Positions 1 to 11,788 of a stretch of DNA of 64,000 nt are shown here, piece after piece (the first letter of the stretch is position 1; every line of letters starts with the position of its first letter). The stretch comes from Progne subis subis. Lineage: Eukaryota; Chordata; Aves; Passeriformes; Hirundinidae. The stretch spans positions 1,922,001 through 1,986,000 of the forward strand of contig JAKJHU010000034.1 in assembly GCA_022316685.1 (NCBI GenBank), in the 5' to 3' direction. The position numbers were made by a program, and so were the translations under genes. The notes under the pieces are model-generated. The model had not been told where the DNA came from. It ran no database searches and saw only the letters and a program-made list of their open reading frames with translations.

Positions 1-313
1 AATCTTTCTCTTGTGGCTCTGCCCCTGCATGGGTCAGGAGCCCCGTCCCTGTCCCCAAACCAAGAAACATCCCAGGTCCTTTTTCTGGCTTATATCCAGG
101 GGAAGGGCTAAAGGCGGGGACAAGCCGCTACCCAGCCAGTGGGCATGGAACAGAGTTGGATTACATTTCAGTGTGGGAGAATGGGCGGGGAAAAGGAGCC
201 GGGACATAACTCGGGATGATACATTTTCCAGGGGAACAGGGGGGTACAGAAAAAATCATTACAAAACCCAATATAAAAATGAAATACAATATAAACCCAA
301 ATAATGCACTACA
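1..313 (-). mobile_element. ERV LTR fragment, cut by window edge
   Basis: Read on the minus strand this begins TGTAGTGCATTATTTGGG at 313 and runs off the window at 1. The start resembles the solo LTR at 1432 (TGTTGTAATGCATTAATTTGG). Long blocks match the LTR at 46691-47233 in the same orientation: both share 'cattttccaggggaacaggg', 'aacccaatataaaaatgaaa', the GGGGACAAGC/ACAAACC block and an 'aatctttctctt' block near the U5 end. A TATA-like stretch lies near 88-97 on the minus strand. No AATAAA is visible. No coding sequence is present, so it is a solo LTR or an LTR whose internal part lies outside the window. Family membership rests on similarity between copies here, not on a database. Confidence 0.7.
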
Positions 314-1129
314 AAAGTGTGTAGAAATCTATATAGATCTCATCCATAGAACCAATAATCTCTCCTGTAGTTTTTATGAAAAGCAGAACCTGATAATATC
401 CTCTGAAAGGCAAATATGCCTGCAACATTTTTGTTCGGAGATATGAAAGAAAACAGGAGTTTCTCAAGGACTTCGCATCACCTTCTCCCCTTTGCTTCAT
501 ACAGATTAACATTCAATGACCCTGAACACCCTAATCGAGGCAATGCAAAAGGGAATAATAGAAATGTGTGCCTTTACAAAGATGAATAACACATCTTGGA
601 CATGTAGTGGATTACCTAAAACTCAGATATTCACAGGTAACTTGAACTATTGCACATGCATGAGGTTTATTTATCAGGTAAGCTCAAAGGACCTGAAAAC
701 AAAAAGAAGGGTTTTCCAATTAAGCATTTGTGTACTGAAATATCAGTGATGCTAGCTAGTGCTACATTCAGTGGAAGAACAGTTCATTTACAGATCCTAT
801 GTAAATTTTGGGATGATTGGCTCATTTTATGTCAAGTACTTGCATCCATTCTCCGTGTATTTCCGTGTCCAATTTAACACTATTGCAGAATTATCTCTGG
901 CATACATGGGGAAGACTATAATGCGCAGGTGGCTGTGCAGATGGTAAATAGGTTGTTCATGCCAGTATATATTGCCTATGTTATACATACAAGTATGGAA
1001 TATGCCATCACCTCACCACCCAACAAAATCCTGGCCCACAATTATTGCCTGCTTCTTACTGCATCTTTATAGGAAGCCTTTCTATAAGCCAAGAACACTT
1101 TGCTTATCCTATAAAAAAGCTGACCCTTA
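314..1129. other. Non-coding DNA, nothing recognised
   Basis: AT-rich sequence between the edge LTR and the first CR1. Open frames are short and overlap on both strands, with no recognisable protein. I see no tandem repeat or RNA gene. Confidence 0.5.
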
Positions 1130-1431
1130 AGTTGATCAGGAGCAATGAGCACAGATGCATTCAAGGTAAATCATGTTTGAGCAGACTGATGACCTTCTAC
1201 AATAAAACAACTACCTGAAAGGAGGAGCTGAGAGCAGTGAGTATTGTCTACCTCGACTTCAGCAAGGCTTTTGACAGCATCTCTCAAAATATCCTTATAG
1301 GCAAACTCAGGAAGTGTGACTGGATGAGTGGACAGTGGGGTGGATTGAAAACTGGCTGAAGAGCAGATCCCAAATGGCTGCAATCAGTGGCACAGGGTCT
1401 GGTTGGAGGCCTGTCACTGGTGGTGTCCCCC
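1130..1431 (+). mobile_element. CR1 LINE fragment, RT region, 5' part
   Basis: This is a piece of CR1 open reading frame 2, the non-LTR retrotransposon reverse transcriptase. The frame at 1243 reads IVYLDFSKAFD, which matches the RT motif carrying a catalytic aspartate in CR1. The tract then hits a TGA at 1357-1359. One base of frame shift just before this (around 1335-1345) would continue the expected sequence, so the copy is dead. It ends at the beginning of the conserved GVPQGS motif, where the LTR at 1432 is inserted; the rest continues at 1761. The 5' boundary is approximate. As with most avian CR1, the copy is 5'-truncated and non-functional. Confidence 0.9.
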
Positions 1432-1754
1432 TGTTGTAATGCATTAATTTGGTTTATATTTCATCGGAATTGTAATGTTTTTTCTATGTATCTGTCCCAT
1501 GATCTGCCCATCCCCGACACTGAAATGTAACCTCTGTTCCCCTCCCGCTTCTCCCTTATTGGGCCCTGCCCCCTGGGGGGAAAAGCCCTGATGGGGGGGG
1601 GGCAGGTCTCTCTGCCATCAGCCAGCCATTGGAAAAGGTGTCCAGCAAAGCAAGCAGGACTTGAGAATAAAAGCTGTAAAATTCCACCCGGTGCCAGAGA
1701 GCAGACTCTTACTTTTGCCATCGGCGGTCGTCTAGTCTCGTGGGGAAAACTACA
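1432..1754 (+). mobile_element. Solo ERV LTR (323 bp) inserted in CR1
   Basis: The element begins TGTTGTAATG and ends AAAACTACA, so it has the TG...CA ends of a retroviral LTR. It is flanked by an exact 6-bp duplication, TCCCCC, at 1426-1431 and 1755-1760. A polyadenylation signal AATAAA lies at 1666-1671, about 90 bp from the 3' end, as expected for an R-U5 boundary. The CR1 sequence on both sides is continuous once the LTR and one TCCCCC are removed. A 6-bp duplication fits alpha/beta-type (class II) retroviral integrases; ERVL elements usually give 5 bp and gammaretroviruses 4 bp. No internal region is present, so this is a product of LTR-LTR recombination. Its 5' end resembles the LTRs at 1-313 and 46691-47233. 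Confidence 0.92.
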
Positions 1755-1760
1755 TCCCCC

Positions 1761-1990
1761 AAGGTTCAATACTGGGCCCAGTACTGTTTAACTTATTCAT
1801 TAATGACTTGGATGAGAGAGCAGAGGTGTCCTCAGCAGCAAGTCCACTAACAACACAGAGCTGGGAGCACTGGCCAATACCCCAGAGTGCTGTGAGCCCT
1901 GCAGGAGGATGTTGACAGCTGCAGACACGCTGTGTGCAGGGATGAAGTGTGCAGGGCAATGCTCCTCTGAGCTGGGTTGACTCCTGGCCG
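1761..1990 (+). mobile_element. CR1 LINE fragment, continuation after the LTR
   Basis: This continues the RT domain of the CR1 copy at 1130-1431. The codons directly after the LTR give PQGSILGPVLFNLFINDLDE, the RT fingers/palm region following GVPQGS. Downstream similarity decays after about 1970, near a segment resembling the CR1 'NKxKCKVLH' region. The catalytic FADD box is damaged: the sequence where it should lie is shortened and out of frame. The 3' boundary is approximate. Confidence 0.85.
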
Positions 1991-3699
1991 GCTCCTCTCT
2001 GACCTTTTAATCTCTCTTCCTTTAAATGGCAGTCTTGAGGGTAGTACAAGAGGCATTTCAGATGTGCAGCCTTCCAGAGCACAAGGGCTCCCTGTTCCTG
2101 CCACAGGAGCAGGATTTGTGAAGAATTGTATGTAGAGGGCATCAGCAAATTTTCTTTTCTTTAGGGTCCCCCTCTGCTTGCAGGTTTTTCAGGGTTAGGG
2201 TACTCCCCATCTCTCTCAACCATCCTTTGAAGAAATGCTGAGCACCTGCTATGTCCATTAACTTCAGAGGGAGTTGTAGGTACTCAACACTTCTCTGTGG
2301 TGACTCATGGATATCCATGGACACTGTGGGCACTCAGCAACTCATAGCTGGTTTGTTGGGGATCAGACCCTTAGAGAGGCTCCACGAAAGTCCATGACAA
2401 ACTGTAGGACACATGTGCTTCTGTTAGAGAAACTAAAATTGGGCTTTTCCAAAAAATACATATGCAACTAAGACTCAAGGATGTTGAAGTACTAAGGAGA
2501 TTGTAGTATTTTCTTGAAATTCACACTTTTCTGTTGACATAATAAAGGTCTCCTGTGTACAAATTTTAAGAGACATGACTGCACTCTTCAGAGGAAGAAA
2601 ATACACAATACCATAAGTAAATATATAAATCAGTCAGAGAACCTAGAGATTAAGGACTGGGTTAATAAAGCTTTATGTCCCATATATGGAAAGTGCCAAA
2701 AGTAGCTCTTAATGACTTTGGAAAAGGTATGTGCTTTTTCTGCAGTCCTAGACCTTTTTCCCCTTGTTAGCAAAAGGTTTCATTCTGCACTTGAAAAACT
2801 CACATGCCAGGAAAGGGAGAAAAAAAAGATGAGTGGAATTTAACCAAAAAATAATAAAAATCATTCGTGGTTTAAGTGCTCAGCCTAAGCTATATTTATT
2901 CAGTTGACATTTTTTCCAAAAAGACCAATGTGTAAATTTATGCACACCATAGGCAGGTCTGAACTACACTCTGGTCACTTATAATATGCGAAGTTTTATG
3001 TGAGTTTTTACTCCATTGTTCAATAAAACAATAAGTAGTTATGCAGCAGCCAGAGTAGCCAGTGATTCACTTACTTCCACAGGATGCCAAGAACCTTCTT
3101 AAGGGAATACACTCACCAATCCGTAATGAAAGCCTTTTGTACTTTCTGTGGTGCTTCAAGGCTTAACAGAATTCCCAAAGACAAAAGATGAATGAAATAC
3201 AGTAGCAAGTACCACAGAGGCCAGGTTTGGCCCAGAGGTGATCACATGCAGCTTAATTTCTCTGAAGCTTCACAGCAAGCGTGCTTTGCCCACACTGTGG
3301 TAAATACAATCCAATGCTGCTTGGCTGCCAGATGGTTCCTCCTGCATTGCTTGTTCAAATCTGCTCCTTTGGCTTTTTTTGTTAATGTCATAGAAACCAT
3401 AAAGAAAAAGCTTGCAAATTAACTCTGATGTGTTCAGTAAAGTGTGCTCTATGTGCTTGCTTTCCTCTGTGAGAGACGCAAATTTTCCCATTGTGTGTGT
3501 TTTAATGGGTGGTAAAAATGGAAAATCCTTTTACCAGGAGAGTGGGAAATGATTATTATTTTCTCGCCACAACCAAAAAACAGGAGGCCTTCAGTGAACT
3601 GACTGGACAGAACAGGAATTAAACCAAACAGATCTCTCTACCCAATTGCACAATGTGCTGACACAAGGATGTCATGGTGACTTAATGGATATGTAGGTT
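1991..3699. other. Non-coding DNA, nothing recognised
   Basis: AT-rich DNA with no convincing open frame, RNA gene or tandem array. The segment at 3560-3670 weakly resembles a reversed MIR-like SINE but is too degraded to call. Confidence 0.45.
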
Positions 3700-3899
3700 A
3701 AAACCAAGGTTAGAACAAATCCCTGGAAGGCTGTTGATGGCTACTCCATGATGACTGTCCAGATGGACATTAAAAGTCAGGTTGAACAGGGCCCTGTGCA
3801 ACATGGTCTAGTTGAAGATGCCACTGTCCATAGCAGGGCAGTTGGACTAGATGATCTGTAAAGGTCTTTCCAATCCAAAATATTCTTTGGTTCTATGAA
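3700..3899 (+). mobile_element. CR1 LINE 3' end
   Basis: The 3' half reads 'ttggactagatgatctgtaa', then 'aggtctttccaatccaaaa' and ends 'ttctttggttctatgaaa'. This is the hallmark CR1 3' UTR, ending in the short ATTCTATGA-type repeat rather than poly(A). The upstream part (the 3700s) resembles the last part of CR1 ORF2 and the start of the 3' UTR but is heavily diverged. It is a 5'-truncated, non-functional copy; the 5' edge is approximate. Confidence 0.88.
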
Positions 3900-6800
3900 A
3901 CCTGCAGATAAAAATGTTCCTCAAACACTGCCTGGAATTGTGGAGATTTCATTTCTTATGATGTCATGAAATATCCTTTGCTGCCCCTTTCCAGGTGAGG
4001 TAGTCAGCAGTGTGATGCACTGCAGCAGTTCTCTTTGTCTTAAGCAACAAATTCGAGGCAGGTGTAGAGGAATTGTCGTGGTTTGATTCCGACTTTATAG
4101 CAGCAGTGTCAAAACCGATACCAGTCAGACATGAAAATATTCATAATTCAATAAAGAATTCATTTCAAATAGTAGAAAATACCATTTTTTTTCCACATAA
4201 ATACCCAAACAACATCCAGTAGATAGTGTGAACTTTTGGACATTGCTGAAGTGTTTTCTTTGATTAATCAATGGTCTTGGCTGCAGCTAAGGACACTGAG
4301 AGAAGGATGTACTGAAGAAAGCTGCTGCCATTAGCATTATACCAAACAAAATCTGAACTTTGTCTATTTAGGGAGACTGAAGAGAAGATGAGAATAGATC
4401 TGTAAAGTTTCTACCAGATACTACCTGGTCACCTAAAGGCCAAGAAAAACTGCCAGTCAGTCTCTACGCACTAACTTTTCTGTGTGTCTGTGAGGGTCAA
4501 CACTTGCACTTGTCTGTACTGATGTCTAATCCTGCATGTAGGACAGGATGGCTTTCCAGTCTTCTGTTTGCTTGCATTCTTTTAGAAGTGCACATTCCTA
4601 GGGGAATGAACCCAGACTGAGGAATTCTTTAATATTTTTGGTCTCGACATATTTCAAAATGGACCTGGAAAATAAACCAACATTTGGGTGATAAATCCAA
4701 GATTAATTTATGTAAGAAAACCAAAAAAATCTCCTTCAATCATACACGCAAACAGTAACTTATCACACATTAAATTCTAGATGTCAGAAAGTAGCCATCG
4801 CAACCCAAGCGTGCTGCAACTCCCTTGGAGAGCTGAGTGATAAATCTGTGTATTTTGCATGAGATGAAGCATTATCATGCCCCAGAGATTGACTGGCTCT
4901 GCATTCATGAAAAGCAAATAAGGAGGCAGTGACCCTGGAAAAATCTCGTACTGGTCATTAACAAACAGCCAGTAACGTACCTGTAAGACTTGTTTAATGC
5001 TTACTGATAAATGCTAATATATATTGCTAGCAAATTCTCTGAAAGGGATCCAGACCTTGAATGGACTATTTCCTGTAGAGACAGTCTGACTGGGATTTTC
5101 ATTCATAGGCCTTTGAGGTTATTCCAATACGTCTGACAGTGCTATACACACCAGAGCTTCATTCTTCCCTCTCCTACACCATGTATATCAGAAATAACTT
5201 CCAGACACAAAGAATTCTCACTAAGGAAGTGTTGAGATGTTGGTATGAAAAAGTGTATTTTGTCAAAATATTTTTTTTCTCATGGTTTTCAGTTGTTTCA
5301 TATTATTTTTAATAGAAAGTGCATTTGTTTAAAAATGTTTCTGCTTTTCATGCTTATGGTAAAATATTTTGAAATTAGAATTTTGTCTATAAGCCAAAAA
5401 AAAAAAAAAAATAAAGAAAAATCTGTTAAAGAAACTGAGCAATGTTCAGGGTTCTTTCTTAAACTTTTGGCAAGGAATCTTGAAAGCAATGAAATATTTT
5501 CTTGTTGTTTTAATTGACATTTCAAATTGTCTCATGAAGTCTGTAAGCTTGCTGAAATAAAAACCAGTCTTAATGGTACCACATAAATAACACTGCAGTT
5601 ACCCACATATTTTTGGATTTGCATATGAATCATCTCCTACCTCTCAACATCATAGCAGTTCCCCATTGTCCCCACTACTGATGTTGCAGTTTTACAGAGA
5701 ATGGGATAATGAAGTGGACTCATGGCATTAGAGGTTCTGGTCTCCAAGGCAAGCAATTTTTTTTTTTTTTTTGCAATGGAAGTTAGACCCAAAGTGACAA
5801 TTTAACAATTTAAACTATATTTCTTGCAATCTCTGTACCTGTCTTATTAGATAGCATTTGCTGGACTGCCCTTCAGGCTTTGGCTCATGGCCACTTATTC
5901 CAGCCTTCTGCTCAAACCTGAGTCAACACAGAGTTCAGATCTGGATATTCAGGGTTTTGTCCTGTTTGGTCTTGAAAACCTCCAGCTACAGAGATTTTGA
6001 GGTTTCTCTGGGCAGTCTCTTTCAGTGCTTGCCTCTACTGACAAATGGATGTAACTCGCTCATCTATCCAGGAAACGGTTCATCACATACTGATCCATTA
6101 CTAAGAGAAATATTTGGTTTATGAATGCTAAATCATACCCCCATAGCCTCTCAGTTTCTAGGAAGCCATTGACATTTAAGGGAGACATGGAACATTTGCA
6201 TTACATTCTGCAGAGGAAATGCCTGAAAAGCATCTTGGAATTTGATAATTTGTTGGATTTCACAGGTATCTGGAGTGTGAAACAGGGGACACAACTGAAG
6301 CTGGGACACAAAAGTGGCTGTAGCATTGCTTGCTTTCTTGGGGGGTGGGAGCAGGGAGTGCTTGACAGCTGCAGCCCATCTAATAAATGTCCAGTTTAGG
6401 AAATGTAGTGATTCTTCCACCTCTAGGGATAGTGATTCAGACGCTGTTACATCATCTAGTTTTTCTTTGGAGTCAATATCTTCATGAGAAGTTGTAAATT
6501 GTTTCCTGGTAATGTAAGATTAAAATCTTCAAGCTACCTTGCTTGTGTTGGACCCCTTGGCTGCTAGTGATGTATCTGATCATGGACAGTTGCATCATCA
6601 GGCAGGGATATTGCTGTTTTAATTGAAGCAGCTCTCTGGTGGTTCCTGCCTTTTCAGAGTACTGGAATACGCTCCTGATGATGGCTACATGGTCTCCTCA
6701 CTGAGGACTGTGAAACAGGGGTCATCTTTGCTGTCTTCCTTAAAGTATAGCCAGATGGGGAGAACATTATACACTACAAGGTAGAGTATATTTGTATTTC

Positions 6801-8109
6801 ATGGGGACACTGCAAATTCAGTCTAAGCTATGGAGTAATGTCTGAATGTTACTGCTTTTTGGTTGCTTTTGGGGTGTCTTGTCCTCAGCTTTGGAAAGAC
6901 AGAAATACTGATGCTGGATATACTGTCTTCTTGGCTAGAAGGGGCTTATCTGGAGACTGTAAATCAGCTAAATAATACTGGCATAATTTTAAATATCTCC
7001 ATGCACTTGGAAAGCCTTGAGTTGGCTATAGAGTCAAAACATGATTTCCAGCTATGTGATTTGCATAAGTCCCCCATTTACCTCATGATAGTCTGGAGAA
7101 TCATGACCCCAAGCTTATAACTTATTAACAGTATTCATGGCCTTCTGTCCTGTAACAATATTCAGTCTAATTGTGTCTTTTTAAAATATATATTGGGTAC
7201 CTTTTGAGACACAGTGAAACTTAGGTGAGCCTTAATACTGTGTGAATTTATAGCCTAAAACTAGTCTGGTTATATTCAGGCATATGAATCAATTTGTCCT
7301 TTTAGTAATTTTTCAGTCAAGATCTTTGGCAGATCTGTAATTTTCCAAGAGCCCAAAACTGATTTCCTCTTTCTGAAATCTAGCTTGATTTTTTATTTTT
7401 TTCCTGCTGACATCAAGAAAGGCTTAAAATGAGGGTTTTTTCCTTTCCCAGTGATGAAATTGTTACAATTAACTTCAATTGTTAAAATTGAACTATTGAG
7501 AGTCCATAATTTATTTATATTGGTTCTATTTATACTTCTGCTTTAGCTTTTGCAGGGGGCGGGGGGTGGGGATTGGAGTGTCCCTTATTGCAATAAAATT
7601 GGTGTGGGAACTATTACTGAGTGCCCTCCTGGGTTTTGGAGAGGCTAAGTTTATGTCAGTTTTAAATACTGTTACTTTAATTCTGTATTTGTTTAACATG
7701 CACTCCAAAGTATTAAGTCTGGTTTTGTCATGCATCTATGGGGGGCAGGAGGGGGAGCACTATATACTTTGGTGATTTCTCAGGGTATACTTGTTCTTGC
7801 CTCACTGACCACATCTTTAAAGACCTTTTCATACAGTTGCACTTCTGAGTTTTACTATTATGATATTTATTGCACCTTCTTTGGTCTCTTCCATGAAACA
7901 TTTTTTTTGCTAGAACTCTTTGTTTTTTTTCCCTTCAAATCATTCATTGACACCTGTATCATCTCCTGAAAAAAGGCATAATGCCATTGTTACCTCTTAA
8001 CCAGCCTGAACAAAGTCTACCTGTTTTTCTCCAATAGATCATGGCCCCTGACCTTTTTATCAATTGTGTTTCTTGATTTTAGGTGTCCCTGGTTTATCAC
8101 TAGCTCTTC

Positions 8110-8250
8110 TGAATCAAGGGGCCCAGAACAAAACAGACTCCATGAGTTATGCACTTAGAGTCAGTGGGGCTGCTGGTATGACTAAGTGCTCACCAACATG
8201 AGCCAGGATCTCATGCCTGAGTTCTGAGTTGTGAAAAGGGGAATGCTTTA
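8110..8250. repeat. Possible ancient amniote interspersed repeat
   Basis: The stretch with 'agtcagtggggctgctgg' and 'actaagtgctcaccaacatg', followed by 'gccaggatctcatgcctg', resembles old dispersed repeats seen in turtles and crocodilians ('tcaatgggactactcac...' and 'aggatct...' type). The match is from memory and degraded. It could equally be single-copy sequence. Confidence 0.25.
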
Positions 8251-11200
8251 TGTCACTGATTTACTCAGGTTCCCTTGGAACATGTCCAAACATAGCAATT
8301 TGCTTTTTTGTACAAAGCATCCTGTCATGCAGTCATGATTAATTTATATACTGTCACTGCCTGGTCTCTTTGTTACTGCTCTCTAGCTGGGGTTCCCTCA
8401 TAGGGTACAGTGTTTCTTCAGGTATTATTTCCCCCTAGCCTCCTGTCAACCAGTGTAATAACTACAAATAAGTAATATTGCCCATATTGGCAATCCTGAA
8501 AGAGAATTTGGCTTTTGTTTTTCCTTGGAACCCTTCTCTGCATGCAGAAGGTCAACTTTATGAGTTCAAACACATTTAACGGGGAAGGCAGTGGAGCACA
8601 GCATGGAGTGGTGGCAGCAGGGGAATTGCTCCCAGGTACTTAGGAAGTTGAATATTGATTCCTCTGCTGAAAACTACCCCCTTTACCACCCAGTGTTTCA
8701 CTAGGCTCTGCCATGATAATGCACAGGCTTACAACATGCAAAAATCACTGCTGACATAAGGCCAAACAATTCTACTATGAAGGAGCAGTTGGAGGTTTTT
8801 TGGTGACTTCTACATGAATGGGAGCAGGTCTTTCTCTACACCAGTGATTTTCTTCTCTAAGTGACATATTCCCCATATGCTATTTTGCTTTAAATATAAT
8901 AAAATGCTCCCAGTTGCTACAAGTAGCACCACACTGAACGGAAAGTGCTGTTAGTCTTGTTTATTTTGGCCACAATCGTTGCGCTCTGTTGTACTACTGC
9001 TCTCCACGACTTGCGTATGTATTATTCCTTGACTCATTATGTGTAAGCACCAGGAGAGGTGCAGAGGCCAAATGTGATCCACAGATGTCCAGGATTTCCC
9101 CAGTGCCTCCCCTCTGCTCCACCGCTGACCCACAGAGCTGGCTGAGGAAAGCCATCCTGGTCCCTTGGGCTGCTGCCATCTTCCCCACTGGCAGTGGGCA
9201 GCTGTGCTGTTGTATGCAGATCAGAAGTGGCCATCAGATGCCTGGCAGATCGCCAACACCGTGCTCAGCTGAGCAATGTCTGGGAGCCCTTGTATGTTGT
9301 ACATTGCAATTACCACTGGGCAAGCCCCATGGAGTTCGGTTTGTTTGAGCGACTACAATCAAAGCTGCAGGGTTCAGTTTTCAGAGGTTAGCGCTTGTGC
9401 AATCTCTCTATATTTACTTGAAGGTTCAGGATCTATTAAAAGGAACCATTCTGCTCTTTTGTATCCTGAAAGCTGTATCACATTTGGCAGGAGTGAAAGT
9501 ACAATGGTTTCTTTGTATGTAATATATTGCCTAAAAAATGGTATGCAATAGGAAAGAGAGAGGTGCTGGTTGCCGTTACTGCCTGACTGGAGAGGGAGGT
9601 ATTTTCCCTCATGTAGAACCATTGTGCAATCTGAAGAAATGGTACAAATCAATTGACACATTAATTGACATATATATTGCACATAAAAATAAATTTTGTA
9701 TTCACAGTTCTTTGTTCATGTGACAGATAACATCCTGGTAAAAAGAAATTGCTCTACAAATGCAGTGTATATGTCATTATCTAATGTTACTGTCTTTCCA
9801 ATTTTTTTTTTCCCCTCACATTTCTTTTTATATTCTGGATGGTGAAAATCAAAATCAAAATCTGACTTTTTACAAATAGTCTTGTGAGAGGTTCTTGGCG
9901 CTGAAAAGACCATACCCATTTGCTTCCAAATGATATTTTTTGAATTCATCTTTATCACCAAGAAACAGTTGATTTCAAAAATTTTAAACTTTGTTTCTCA
10001 TGAAATGTGCATTACACAACATCCCCCAAAAATCTTGCGTGAAATCGTCTGATACGGTTGAGGAAATTTTTCATTTTCTTTAGTTTCATGTTGCATTTCC
10101 TTACACAATCATAGGACACAGTATACAGAGACAGGGAAAATAGATTTACTGTCATCCTCAATATTTAGGGATTTTTCTTATAAAGGAGAGATGGAGTATG
10201 GGACAGAACTAACCTTGTCAAAACTGGATATTTACTCATATTAAAAAATAACCATTTGAAACACTACCCTTTTCAGTATATAAATTCCCATGGATTATGA
10301 ATGCAAAAAAAATCTTGTGCATGATTGATATCATAACTTCTTGAAAACAATTCTTCTACAGAAGTGGTAAGCTGTAGGTTACCAGTTTTGTCAAGGTAGA
10401 CTTAAATTTTTTTTCAGTAGTTGAGTCATGACCATCCTACTCAAAACTGAAACCATCTTCTCCTTTCATGCTGAGCACAAGAATATTATTTTTTGACATG
10501 GATCCCACTAAAATAATTTTTATCAACTACACCAATTCAGAAAGCAGATAGTATGCATTATGGCTAAACATAGTACTTATATATAAATTACAAGAATCAG
10601 AGTTACAGTATTTTCTAAATAATGAAGTCGAAGCAAGGGTCTTATGTAATCTATGAATTAAGCATTAGCTTCTTATCTTTCTTTCATCCAGCTTCTGCCT
10701 AGAATTTAGTATCTCGAGACTACAAGCTTTGAATTGTGTCTGTAATATCCCTTTTTGTCTTCTGGAAAATTTCTAGCCATTTTGCAAGAGGGGAAGCAAA
10801 AATTTCAATTCATTTTATGGAAATAAGGGGCATGCCTCATTGAACACATTTCTTTTACAGTTTATTTTGGGAACTTCAGCATTTCACATAATGACATAAA
10901 CTTTATGGTAATTTCTTGGTTGAATATTGATTATAATTTGTTATTTCTGAGTTGATGAGGCCATAAATTTTCTTTTCTCAATGTGTGTGGGTTCCTCTTT
11001 CACCTTTGATATCTTCCTGGAAACTTCATTCACCTTTAAAATTCAATTATTTCACTCAAGTTTCTCAAGGATTTGTTCCTAGAATAACTTGTGTCTGATC
11101 TGATGTGTGGACTGAAATAAAATTTTCCAGGTAATAGAACTTCTGCGACTGTAACATATGATCCATGCATTTTCTACTCAATAATTAAGACTTTCTAAAT

Positions 11201-11728
11201 TCTATCAGTATCAGTTTCTTTGGATTTTCCCGTCTGTGTTGCAATATTAACCCTCATTGAGCTCTACTTTCATTACATTGCACTGCGTACTCTATGGTCA
11301 GTAAGGTTGCAGCTTGCCCATGACAACAGGTATTCATGGGTTGTGGTTCTATTTAATGCTTTCAGGCTGCCAAACAGAAAGAGCACAGCATGATCCATAG
11401 TAGTAGTCAATATTTGGTTCTGCAGACAACTCTGACTGCAGATATAATTATCTCTGTCAGTCTACAGACTGTCTTCCAGCAAACTCTTCAGAAGCATTGT
11501 GTCACCTATGTACTGCAAATGTAAATACAACTGCCCTTCATAGGGTAAGTTAGGTTTTTGTTTACCCTACCAACAGGCTACTTTCCTAGAAACTTCTTGG
11601 AAACACCCTTTACCTCTCAGCTTTATTTTTGTCTGCTCTTTTTGAGTAAGGGACTGGAATTAACCAACACAGACATCCTCTCCCCCCTCCCCCCCCGCCC
11701 CACCCCCTTATTTTTTTTTCTTCCATGA

Positions 11729-11788
11729 ACATATATATATATATTATATTACATTATATATATATATATAATATATATATTATATAAC
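11729..11788. repeat. (TA)n low-complexity tract
   Basis: About 60 bp of TATA/ATATTA repeats directly after a C-rich block (11681-11705) and a T8-9 run. A simple-sequence tract with no coding content. Confidence 0.9.

Noticed and set aside
3560..3670. Reversed MIR-like SINE
   Set aside because: Only short phrases match; too degraded to separate from chance.
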